A stretch of DNA of 64,000 nt, taken from assembly GCA_964057225.1 (NCBI GenBank), contig OZ059896.1, forward strand, positions 9,114,001 to 9,178,000, read 5' to 3'. The position numbers and the translations under genes are program-made. The notes beneath the pieces were generated by a model. It was not told the origin of the DNA and made no database searches. It saw only the letters and a list, made by a program, of their open reading frames with translations. This document shows positions 43,401 to 56,800 of the stretch, one piece after another (position 1 is the stretch's first letter; each line of letters starts with the position of its first letter). The stretch comes from Auanema rhodensis (taxonomy: Eukaryota > Nematoda > Chromadorea > Rhabditida > Rhabditidae).

Positions 43401-46400
43401 CTCATGGAGCGGTTCTTTCGACAACAAACAAAATAGCATTGTCAATAAGTTGTAAAAGATAAGATTAGAATGAGAAATGGCCAAGCTACTGTTGGAAACA
43501 TAACCCTGGTCATTTCAGAGAAATAGTTGACAAATAATACAAATAATGCTTTCTTCATATCTATTTTAGTTTCGTCTAATCTAACTAATAATAGAAACTG
43601 CCTCAGAAAGAGGAAACTATTACAACGCCAAATTAGGTAAATCAACAAATAAGAAGAGACGATTCAAGTGAGCACATCGTATCGTTCTTAATGAGCTACA
43701 TTTAGACAATAGAGCATCACTTTTCTGACCCGAAATACTAAAAAAAGACCGTAGTTTAGTCTTGTTTTAGAAAAAATTGTCCTAGAGGTCCCACCAGGAA
43801 CACAATTGGGAAATTAAATTAAAGAAACTCATTTTCTGCATCAATTGAGAGTAGTAGTGCCAAGACCTGTGACAACATTGCGCAATCGTGAAACCGTTTA
43901 TATTTTCTACTTTATAAACCATGAGAACCTATAGTCTCATATTACTTGTAGGTCTTACTGTCTAAATAAACAGGACCTGAAAGTAAGCCCCAGTAGGAGA
44001 TAGAAACTATTCGTACACCTAGGAATATATAGCGAATGATATGAAAAAAGGATATCGTCAAGAATGTCGTAATCTGACAAGATTCATTCTCTTATCTCCA
44101 TCTTCCGGAGAACTGTACGAGCATATCTGTCACTTGTATCAAGTAAATTGCCAGTCAAATACATCAAATACATTTGATGGGCCTTAGCACTCCTTCGGGC
44201 TGTCATCACATGAACGTACTAAGCCTAGTGTGCTTTAAATCCCACTCAGCAATTCAGAGCTCAGCATAATGATGACCAAGATGTCGAGACTTTCCCACAA
44301 TTTATGCTCAACTAATAACTAATCCTGGCGTTTGTAGAAACAAGTCATATTAATCTGACCCAAAGATAGAACTCTGATAACGAAGTCTTACTCATCATCT
44401 AATTGCAGGTTTTGACAAAAAACGAATATTTTTTTGCAATGCATGACAAGTTAGTCTACATAAACTTGATCATTCTGTATCCGGCTGGACAAACTTGGCA
44501 TTATTCAGTTTGTGGACAGCAGCAATGCAGCAGAAGCTTAATCTTGACGGTAAACAAGAAGCACAGAGGAAGAAAAGGCACTAGACTGTCATAGGAGTTG
44601 ACACTGTGAACCACTCGGACAATGAAACAAATAGATTGTGTCAATGGCCACTTGATATCTTCTCAGTTATAGAGAACTACTGCGAGAAAGACATAAAATG
44701 TCTAACCATGTTCAGGACAAGACTCTTCGTACCCTCTTAGCAATGTTAAGAGTTTGTGAACGAACAAGTAAGCAACCAAGAGAAGTCGGATCGCGGATTT
44801 TCTCATTAGAATAATTGAAGAAAATACGTTGGTAGAACAGATTACATACAGCTAAGGGATTAAGTACTAGGATACTGCTCCAAGGGCACCTGTGTTAAGC
44901 GCACAATCCAATCTAATGAAGGTCTAACTAGTGGTTTCATTACTTTAGCATGCTGAGACCCAGCGTATGTCAGAGGCCAAGCAGCCATTTCTATTAAGTG
45001 AAAAGAAGCAGTTAATGTATGCAAAGCTAACGCAGTCAAGATTTTCCGTGCTCCAGGCAATTGATGAGACAGCTTTCTAGGTTTTCTCAGTGGCAGACTT
45101 GTCGAGCAAAAGAAGGGCAATTGCATTTAGACCTCTGTTTTCAAGGAAAGGCCAATGACAAACAACAACAACTGGCCTCAATATCCTTTTATGTAATCAG
45201 TATCAATTGAGAAGAACGAATAGAATATGGCAGATAGTAATATTCGTTATATCCATATGGTACGCATGCTGTCAGTTTGCATAATCCTGGAACCGGATAA
45301 AGAGCAGACTGTTGCTCAGCCGGTTATTCACCGAATATGAAACCCGGCTATTTAAGATCCTTTGTTATTAGAAATAGCCGTTCAAGATCACAAGCATCCA
45401 CCTTAAAGATTATACTACGGGTGCCCTCATATGGATACTCTAATCTGCATATTTAATAATTAACCATGATAACAAAGCGGTAATACAAAAGAAAAAAGAC
45501 GGCTGCTGCTCATCGCAAAACAATCTGGTCAGAACGGCTGGTCAGAGCCGTTGTAAAATTTCTTATGTCGGCCGAAAAACTAAATACTTATCATATTCAA
45601 GAACAATTATGCTCATCTCTTCAGTTATATTTATATACATATATATATATAAGCACAATAGTATCCTCAGATGGTAAACTTATGACGAGAAGAAGATCAC
45701 AAAAATATCTATGTGACTTTGCCGATGCTATTTGTCCACAGAAATGCGCAACATGTGTAAATGCAAGTACCGACAAAGATGAACTTCCAAACAAAGAAAT
45801 CCGGAAAGGGAGCCTTATTCGGAATATAAACATGAACTAGCATATCTATGTTATTAATATTGATTGCGCGACAAGTTTCTTGTTTTGCTTCTGGCAGATT
45901 GTAAATCGCATTACTATGTCATGATTTTATGATGAAACTGCCATCGATTGTGACATAGGGAACGCAAAAACCAATCATATATTCCAAGATATGATTCCTG
46001 ATATGAAATTTAGAATGCAATATATCCTGATGGCGTTAGTTGACCCGTGCAACTGCCCTGACTTTAGTGTCAAGTTGCTGTTGATGATGATAAGCCATGC
46101 AACTGCAACTCATGCAAATTCCATTACCAACTGCTATATTGGGAAAATGAATGTAAGACATGTTCGTAGTTTCAATTTCGCATATACTTCCGATGAAGAT
46201 ACGGAAAGAAGAGCGACTCCCTATACGTATACGGGTATAATGGACTGGGCATGAAAACTGGGCCTCTTGAGGATCCATTACGCTCTCATGGATCATCTCT
46301 TACACCCGAATATAATCAAATAATATTGAGAATAGGAAAGAAATGCTGTTTGAAGGGTGTGAGCAGAAAAGTCATGTCAAGTATTCTTGGCACGTCCCGA

Positions 46401-47997
46401 ATATAAATAAACATCTGGGATAAGTCGACAAGATAACTTCAGATCCAGAGGTCCACGCACGCGCGATCATATCTCTCACCCTTCATAGTCATAACTTATG
46501 GAAAACCTTTTAATTAAAGGGTCGTAAACCACATGAATTATGTCCTAATAGAAAATTGGCCCAGTAGAAGGAAATACCGAGGCGATAGAAACTTATTACG
46601 TATCAAAATAGTTGAGTGCTACGGTTTAAATAACGGCGTTCGTACAAAGTAATCAACATTGAACGTAATCTCTTAACTTCGTCATATAAGGCTATTTCTA
46701 AGAGACAATAACGGAAATCCGTTTCTAATGTGTAAATAAATGCACCACCCGTTGAGCTATATTAGGGTATCTATTTCGATTGAGTACTTGAAAGAAGGTG
46801 AGAATGAAGAACCCCAAGGAATAATCTAGAGGTCAGAATATGCATACGAGAAGTGGTTGAGTATCATAGAGTAATAAGTGTGAAAAATAAAAAATATGTA
46901 AAGAAAAGTAGAAAAGGGAAACTCACGATACGCTAGAAGTATTCCAATAGATAAAATGCTCCTTCGAATAAACGACGGGAATTAATAATAATAGAATATG
47001 GAATAGCTGCATACTGAATAGTGGAACTCCAACACACAGACGGATAAAACGTAATTAATTGGTTCAACTGCCGTCCTATAACAAACAACTATTAGCAAAA
47101 TATAAGATGATGAAATATGAACTGAGAATCATAATAACATAATAATCGAGATAAACAAAGTTGAGATAACGTATAACTGCAGAGCTAAATGAACAGGTTG
47201 ACTAAGAGCATGACAGCCTCCGATTACCGCAATGAGGAGGCGGGACAATGGCTAGAATAGGAGGGATCGGGACGATGCATATGGGAGGAGAAAGGGGAGA
47301 AAACCTCAGCTCCGCCTTCTCAATGAGATGAAAGAAAGAGTGTAATAGATGAGGAGAGTGCAAGAAAAAGCAATCGTCCAGATGACATTTAAGAAGTACC
47401 AAAAGAGAAATAGGAAAAGCAGAAATGGGAAGAGATGGCTGGTAGATGACAAGAGTCGCGACGTAAATGACTAAGAAAAGCCATCAAAAGCAAACACGTT
47501 GATGAGGGCAACGATGCAAGCAGCTTGAGCAGTGTAGGATGGCACATTGAAAAGAAAGCGATGCAAAGTAAGATCGAAAAAAGGACAATAAAGTCTGTTG
47601 TTACAGTTAAAACGACAGAATTCATCAGCCCGGCATTTAAAGAAATAAGTTTAATATTTTTAATATTCCGCGTGACACACTTTGTTGAAGGGTAGAGTGT
47701 AAAATTTAAAAAGCCAGAGGGCGAATTTTGTAAAAAAAAAGCCTAATATATGTAATTGCGCTTATTCCCTCGACATTTTCTTCAACTAAATCAAATTCGA
47801 ATTTCAAACGGGCAAACTTGTAAGCAGCCTAATGTATAATGTCAAAAAAACTCGCTCATCAGAAGAAAAATCAGCGAAAAAGAATAGGATAAGCCAAATA
47901 TAGGTCAATTCACAAGGTCGTTACGGAAGGAAACAAGACTTCTCTTTCAGTAATTCAAAAGAACTAATCATCTAGTCGCATTTCTACACTTTTCACT
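40420..47997. other. 7.5-kb gene-poor stretch, probably the 5' intron and promoter of the ephrin gene
   Basis: No convincing exon was found. The DNA is less AT-rich, with few long A or T runs compared with the rest, and is purine-rich on the plus strand, most clearly at 46.8-47.6 kb (T/C-rich on the ephrin sense strand). The missing signal-peptide exon may be here. One minus-strand candidate is the hydrophobic start at about 47625 (MNSVVLTVTTDFIVLFSILL), but its composition could also arise by chance. The cadherin promoter should lie at the right end. Confidence 0.5.
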
Positions 47998-50900
47998 ATG
48001 AAAATGTTATTAATATTATTGCTTTTTCAAGCGTCAATAACAAGAGGTAAGTTCAGTCACGCCTTAAAATTCAAATAAGTTTACCTTAAAATTTAGGATT
48101 AAACAAAAACTATGAGTATTATGGAGAAAAGGTAAGAGTTTGTTGAGTAAGACATCATTAAAGCCAGTACTTTGAGTTGCTTCATAAAAGTTCTCAAGAA
48201 ATTGCTGCCATGTTCACAGCATCGCCAAACGACAAAGAAGTCGATTTAGACTTTAATTTCGATTCGGATGGTAAGTAGTTAATAAGTATTATAAGCTATA
48301 AAAAATTTTAAATAAAAATTAATATAATAATTTATAAAAATCTCCAGTATATCTGAAAAAGCAAGAGGTACACAGTAAATGCGCAACTTGAAACATCTGG
48401 CGCAAATTTAAAAATACTTTTACTTTTTGCCTGTTTCTTCAATTTTTAAATATATGCTAATATTTAATTTAAAAAAATGTAAAACTATGTAAGAGAATTA
48501 GGCGAAATTCTAATTTATTTCAAAATTCACAATATATATCTGGGAAAGTAAGAATGATTCTATAGAAAAATTGATTTTTTTTCTTATTTTCTTTTCATAA
48601 CGAAATAGTATCATTATGATATGAATTCAATGATTCAGAGCATGTAAACATCCGGAGATCAGCGGATATTCACGTTCCGGTGCTAAGAGATGATCCATTA
48701 GCTTCAAATGAAGATAACGATGTGCGTTTGATGATTACTAAATATATGAAAAGATAATTCAGGACCGTGGAAATGATACATTTATGGAATTTGAACCACA
48801 TTTTGACAAAAGTTTATACGATTGCATGTTACCTGAAGGCGAAGTAAAGGTTGACTTAGCTTATCATATTACAATGATGGTTTTTTTTATTTAGAAATCT
48901 TCTTCCTTAGCTGTTCTATCTTACTTAACTCATAGTAATGAAACAACACCCAGTTTTAATATTCTTAATGATCACAAGAAATGGTTTTCAGTTGGAGAAG
49001 TTCAAAAAAAAGAAGTTTTTCTATGATAAAGGATTTTAAAATTTATTATAAGCTTAGGAAAATGATCTCGTCATATATGGAGTTGAACTATTAGTCGTAC
49101 AAGGATCTAATATTTTATCCTCCATTTCGAATGATTCGTTATATGAATTCGTCATTGAGGTGACCTTTTGAATTTTTCCTTTCGCTTGATGTGAACATTT
49201 AAAGGCAACCGAAGATGATATGAAAACTACTAGTACAGTTCAAGTGGAAATATTGAGTCTATTTCCTACCACTATTCGTACTGTTGTTCCTACTACAACA
49301 GCAGCCTCTGAACTTCCTGCTATAGAGGATAATGTCGAAGGCAGTGCCGACGAAGTAGACGGTTCAGGAGATGATGTGAATGGTATATCTGTTACGTCGA
49401 CTTTCGCTACTCCTCTCACTGTCGTTACTACTCCTGTTGACGTGATTTCTAATGATCATGAATCACATACCACTGTAGCTATTTCCTTAGAAGAACAGAA
49501 TCTGGTTTTAGTAGAAGAACGTAAAGAAGATGAAGAGCAGGGATCGGGAGAAAATTTTGAGAAAAACGAGAACCTCTTGCAACAATCTCATCCACAGGAT
49601 CAACCCGAAGCAAATCCTGAGGATGATAAGCCTTTGACGGAAACTATTGTAACAAAGGCAACAACACCTGTCGTGGAAGAGCTTGCTCTTCATGCCGACC
49701 CAGTTGGCAATGACGGTAATACTAAGAGCTTATGATTCTAAATACGTAAGATACATGTGTCTCTTTCAGAACTAGAAATTATTCTTAATGGAACAACAAA
49801 TGGACTGTATACAATTCAGGATCAGGAACATCTGTCTCGAGGAGATATTCTCAAAGACTTGTCTCTTTCTATACGTATCAATGATGAGGTGGGATATTCT
49901 TATGTTTATGCCAGCTGTTAGTTACTCCATTGAATACAAACAATAACGAACAGTTTTAATCCTATTCCTCAGTACTTATGAACGTGCGTGAAATTTCACA
50001 GATTTGGACCTACTGTACGCTGTTTTTAAGAAAAAATACCCTGAGCAGATCAAAATTTATTGTCACCATTGGCACTTGTTAATAATTAATTATTTATTTT
50101 GCTGCAATCATTATTCAAGCCATATCTCATTCTCCTTATCGTAGATCTTCCTATCTCAGACGATTTTGACTAATGGTGAAACTTTAATTGCTGACCTTAC
50201 GGATTATGACTTGCCCCTATATTGAGTTTGTATGTATCCTGAAGTAATCGGCTCAGGCTCATACTTTTGCCTTTGGGATTCAGCCTCAATCGAAGTGTTG
50301 TGACTTCCTGTACCATCAATTGGTTATTTTGACACCTAAATATTTTATCTGTAACCATCTAAAGCACCGTTTGTTTTTGAAAGTCGCTTAATGTTTTTTC
50401 TTTCAGAAGTCATTGAAAAAAGTTAATTTATTTGTGGACCGGACCGATGTTTTCTCTATACGTCCACACCAAATCCCATCCAATTCTAAAGCTTATCTGT
50501 TCATAAACAGCTTGGCTATCGTTGGTGATATCAATGTCAAGGTGATAATATTTTGCATAACTACCTTGTTTAAACAAGTTTATGATCATCAATTTCTGCT
50601 AATATAGATTATGGCAAAAGATGAAGACACGGGTAAATCAACATCTCGAGTATTAACTATCAGACGCATGTCTTCCTTGAACAAAGCACCCAAAAAGCCT
50701 AAACAACTGGGTACAACAGTATTTGATGTGAACGAAAATGTGCCTTCAGGAACAACTATAGGGAAAATACAGGAAGGCAACGACATGATGATTATTAGTA
50801 AACCATCTATGTAATAGATTTTTATCTGAACGTAAGATTAAAAAAATTTTCCAGTTTTGCTCTAGTTGGAAGCGATTTATTACTGTCTTGCAATAATGAA

Positions 50901-53836
50901 TTACCTTGTTTGGATTACGAACTTCAAACAGTTCATTATGTTCTTTTGCAAAACAAAAATGGTTAATGAAGATGAACATTTAGAAAAAAACTTTCAAATC
51001 TTATTTCAGGCTCTCTTCCTGTTCATGAAATAGTTGTGAATGTCAATGATGTTAATGATCATGTACCGCAACTGATTGTGACAGACGATGTAGTTCGTAT
51101 CCTGGATAATCAATTGATAGGAGCTTTTGCTATTGAGGTTTTTCTCTGATTATTTTCCAATTAATTACGAAAATATAGGTTCTGGACAAAGACACTTTCA
51201 CTCATAATGAAGTATCTTTAGAAGGCGCAGCTTCTGCCTTCTTAGCCATTGAGCCAGTTGGAAGCATTCTTTATCAGGTAGAAGGCTACTATTTTAGAAT
51301 ATTCTAAACCTAGTTTTTAGCTCAAAATTACTGGTAATGCGAAAACAGGCCGTCATGATCTTCAAGTTGTTTTAACTGATGGTAGTTCTCGAATTGAGAA
51401 AACAGTTCGCGTTATTGTTCAGGTGAGTGTTAGCATATATGTCACTTATTATGAATTACACTTAAGAAAGCAAATTCACATGCACATTTCCGTCGTAATC
51501 GGTATGAACGATTAGTTAAGATGGAAAATATTGAAAAAGGTAATTAGTATCAGCAAATTATATTTAAGCATGCTAGTTTAGGAGCTGAGATTATTCGGGT
51601 GGAACTTGAAGGAGTACCAATTGATGAGGCTAGATTTGTTATTTTGAAAGGAAATCCTGGTTGGCTTCGTATGGATGATTACGGAGGCTCGATCATTGTT
51701 TTGACCGATGAACAGTTAGATCTCAATGCTTTACTTTGTATTTAATTATATTTCAGAATGACGCCTTCAGCTCATGTCACCATTGGTGCTGTGAGTCGTC
51801 AAACGGGGCAATTGTTAGCTGAAACTGTGGTGGTACTTAATGTCATTGGAGTTCCAGAAAAAGAAAAAAGAAATGATATATTCCTGAAAAGTATATATGA
51901 GAAAACTATGGATAGAGGTAAACGATAGAATAATTATTTCTAATAACTAAAATCTTAAGAGCAAAGCAGTGAACTGGGAATTGAGATTGAGCTCGGAAAT
52001 GTGAATCTTGATAATAAATTGAGTATACAAAAAGGTTCAATTTTTGCTTTGGATGAGAACGCACAAATCAAAAATGTTCAGATTGTTGAGTTCAAAATAT
52101 AAATATCAAATTATACTGTTTCGATTCAGATTGATTTCACTATTCAAGGGAATAAGATTGTCCTTTCTAAAGAAATTGCTAAAGATCTTCGCATTGTTCG
52201 ATTTCATGTAATTTGTAAAGATCAAAAAGGTGAGAGCAAGTAATATAACGACATAATACTTGTGGTTTTTCTTAAGCAACTGTTATATTCCATTTGAATT
52301 CCGCTGAAGATTATGCTTTACATAGGAGTAAAATGGCTAATCGTCCAGTTTTTCCTTCACCCTGGAGCATTGCCGAAAACAATATACCCAAAGAGGTTAG
52401 TATTTTGTTTATTGTTTATTGTTTATTATTGTTTATTCGTATTATTTTACTTCAGGTTTTCATACCAGAAGAATTACCAGTTGGTCATATTATCTTCTTA
52501 GCTCCAGCTATTAATCCTACAAATGGTGAATTAGTATCAAGTGAAATTGTTGAAGGAAATGAGGATTTCAAATTGAATTCCGATACAGGTAAATATCGAA
52601 GAGATTTCTGGCTATGAATCCATGTGCTGTAGGAGCTGTGGAAATTATCAAACGTTTCGATTATGATACTATGAGTGTACAAGAAAGAACCAAACATCTG
52701 AAAATAGTTGGTGGTGAAATTGATTATCAATCAGAATTTGAAGTAATAGTTCATATTAATGATATTGATGACAATCCACCAGAAATAATCCGAGAAGGAA
52801 TACCTAATCAGGTAACTAACCTATGATAGTATTACTTTTAGCAATCTTCTTAGATATCACTTCCCGAAAACCTACCTATCAACACTACTATAGCTAAAAT
52901 ATTAGTATCAGATCCTGATGAAATAAGTATGAAACATGGATTGGATGTAACATTGAAAGGAGAACGATCCAACCTATATCAGGCCACTGTTGTAAGGAGA
53001 CTTTAAATTTAAAAATTTTATAATTTTATATTCTTAGGTAAATAATACGATCATTATAACTGTAGCCGGGCTATTGGACAGAGAAGAATCTTCTTCCCAT
53101 CCTCTCAGTCTGTCTCTATTTGATTCTGCTGGAAATGAAGATAAAATAACTGTACGTAATTTCTTCTATTGCAATTTATTTTTCAAAAATTTAGGTAACC
53201 GTGTTATTATCTGATGAAAACGATAATACTCCCCATTTCTTACACGATAAGTATGATGTACAAGTAGTGGAAAATTGGCCAAAAGGGCTTGTCGTTGAAC
53301 AGTTAAAAGCTGCTGATGAAGATATTGGGCCTAACTCTGAGCTTAAATATTCACTGTTGGAATCAGAAAATGATTGTAAAGCTATTCTATTGGACTGCCT
53401 TATGTTATATATGTTTAGATTTCATGTTGGATTCAAATTCTGGAGAGTTCACTATTAATAAAGATCTTCTTGGTATAGCACGTGAAGAACCATATATCTT
53501 TAAGGCTATGGTAATGGATAACGGTTTGTTGAAATCTAAATTCTATTATATTGAAAATGTTTTATTCAGGTAATCCACCTTTGAACTCTACCATTCAAAT
53601 CAGAGTTAAAATTCTTGAAAATGTTTGGCCAAAAAATGAAGGATATATAGACTTTATTGATCCTCCTTTGGACCTTGTTACGTCACTGCCAGAGGTACTA
53701 TCCATTTTTAATATTGTATAATTCGCGTTATTTCTATAGAATACAAAGCTTAATGAAGTTGTATATCATGCTAAAGCACAAGTGCGTACTCGTGAAATTG
53801 GTAGACAACACATGCTGATCAAATATTCTATAATGG

Positions 53837-53895
<59 letters not shown>

Positions 53896-56800
53896 GTTAT
53901 ATACTAAACTAAAATATTTATAGGAAGGTAATGCCACAAGCGAGAAATTCAAAATTGATGAGTCAACTGGTGAAATTATGTTAGCTCAACCATTAGATTA
54001 CGAAAAATCTCGGAGCCATGCGGTGAGTTTTTGTTTATTTTTGAGAAAAAATACAATATACTTAAAATGATAACACGAAGCAAAGTTACAAGAAATTTAA
54101 AGGAAATATTAACACGAATAGAAAAGCAAACGGCTCAAACTAAAAAGATTATAGTGTTAGCGACAATAAAAAAAGGTTACTTGTGAGCAAATAGAGCAGT
54201 ACAGAAAATCTTCGTTCTCGTTCAAGTGAGATGACTTGCAACATCATTCTATTGAAAAATTTTTTGTAAATTCCTTGATAAAATGAAAATATAAGGAATA
54301 GTGTAATCTTCTTTGACAAGCTTGTAAAGCCTTTCTATATAGTCCACGGCTAATTTTATATAATTTGAAATAAGTGTCTAAAGTGGATTGCAATAATTCA
54401 AAATGGACCATTTGGAACATTCATCATCAGGCTAATGAAAGTACATATTTCTGAATATGAGGAACACGACCTTTTTGGTAGCCAAAATCCTAAACTGGTC
54501 AAATTGCCTCTCAATCCACCTGATTTTTTGGTGATCTTTGTTGTGTTCAGTTAACTGGAAGAAAATTGTTTCAATTTTATGTAAGAGTGATGCTACAAAA
54601 TTCTGTTCTATTTTTATTTTTTGAGGTATAAAAGAGATTGGGTATTATATTCATGCTAAAGTTTATATAACTATATTTTAATACACTTGTAATGCTATCA
54701 TATACAATTTTTTTCTAATTAGTGAAATATGAGAGAAAACTACATATATATATATATTTTTTTATAATATTTTATCTCATTTATACTTTATTCATCACCC
54801 CCCACTCCCCACCCTTAACTGAAAGATGAGTCATAGTTAGCCCTGTGGTAAAATAAAAAATTATACACATGTATCATAATTTCTGATATGTGTTGATATA
54901 TTTGTTATGTTTTTTTTTCTTTGTTAGCCTAACATATTATTTTGTTTTCACTATTATATACTATAAAAATCTAAACATTTGCAATTAACCTGTGCAGTCA
55001 AACAAATCTGCTAAAGTTTTTTCTGTAAAAAAAAATATTTTTCTCGGGAACTGTATTTTCCCTGATCATGTCTTGTGCTTCTTTATTCCCTTTGAAGGTA
55101 AGGGAATGACCTTCTTCTGTTTATGTACATAAATAATCGAATGTATACATGAGCGGAACTTCTTTTTTTTTCAATATCTAACCAGAATTTCGAATGTTAT
55201 TTTTATAAAGAATTATAGTCTAAAAGCTGCGTTCCGAATTCTCATGCATACACATTCCATTTCATTCGATTTTTTAAAATTTTGGTTTTTTAACCTTAAC
55301 TTTCAACTCAATTTGTTAAATATCTTGTCTTAGCATTTCCACTTATTGTCTTTTCTTTCGCCATTCTTTAGTTGATCAACAGATTATTTTTTTTCTGCTC
55401 TCTATCTCAAACTTTGCACACTTACTTTCCAACAATTGATATTATCATACAAATAAATGTCCATCAATATCTATAAATTTGTTTTAAAATTTTCTTTTAC
55501 TTGGTTTTTATGAATGAACTGCTCATTTTTGCAACTTAAAACTTAAACATTTTTATGAACATTGACCAAATAACGCTTCGATTCACAAGTAGGCCTCTCG
55601 AGAAGATCGTCACTAGTATTTAGACGATGTGCCGATGTGTGTCTTCAGAAAAATCAAATATATGACTTCACCTTTTTAAAAATATGTCTGATGAACAGGC
55701 TAACCTGTTCACCTCTTATATAGAGTTATTTTAAATAAAAATTTCCGAACATGTTTCGAGATCTACTGATGATGTTATAATTCATAACACATCAGAAAAG
55801 AAGATGAATATTCACACGTTCAATACGTTAAAACCTGACTTTCAATTTATATTTTGACACTTCTCTGTTGGATGGATATCACTGTTGACATTTTATTTGA
55901 ATTTCATTTTGAAGATTATTTTTTTTTATTTGATCCGTTCAAAAAAAGAAAAAATGTGAATGGACAATATGATTACTCGATTGAAATACCAAAAATCAAA
56001 ACTAATCTTTGAATCTCCTCTTCATTTTCCTGGAATTCGTGTTCTTTGAATGATTTCATTGTAGAGATTTGTGCTTCCTTTCCCCATCTTTAGGAAAATG
56101 AAGGAAAAAAGTAGTAAAAACCGGAGAGCATTTTAGAGAAAAAACTGGTTGAACATCTTTAAAGCTTGAACTATATTATGCTTGAGAGCTTTCGTCATCT
56201 TGTGTACTATATTTTCTGTGTAGATTGGTCAGACTTTAATTGCTTCGCAAAGTCCAGCTTCAGTTTTTTACTCATTTTTAAAGTTTGCAAGACAAGTATT
56301 TGACAATATAAAATAAGAATGTGTGGTATAATGAGTTCTAATATTGCTCCTTTTTCTATCAGACCACCTGCTTTCTCGAAAAAATGTTAGAAATTTGATA
56401 TTCGTTACTGCTGAGTGAGATCTCTCGATCTTCAGCCAGTCACAATCCATCGCTTATTATCACTTTTCTGCTAGTTTTCAACTTATCCAGTATTGTTTTA
56501 AGCATTTCTCACTCGTTGTCAAGCATGATATATTACGTTTTGTAAACGCATGCTTCGTGGTTTTCGTAACATGTCATAGAGTATGAGTACGATTCACAAT
56601 ATGATTTGATCATATTTACTCTGATAACCACTTTCATAAAGTTAACCATAAGTCATCATAGCCCATCCAGTTTTCAAGCTTTTCATTTAAAAATTTTTTT
56701 CCGCACAGCCTACTCATGTTTGCTTACTATCAAATATACAAATACAGTTTATTCATATTCCCATATATATCGTTACTCTCATCATTTCTCCTCTTTGTTA

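Noticed and set aside
45565-45840. 91-codon plus-strand ORF with a short Cys cluster (CDFADAICPQKCATC)
   Set aside because: No signal peptide, no splice context and no other exon. A frame of this length can occur by chance in this less AT-rich stretch.
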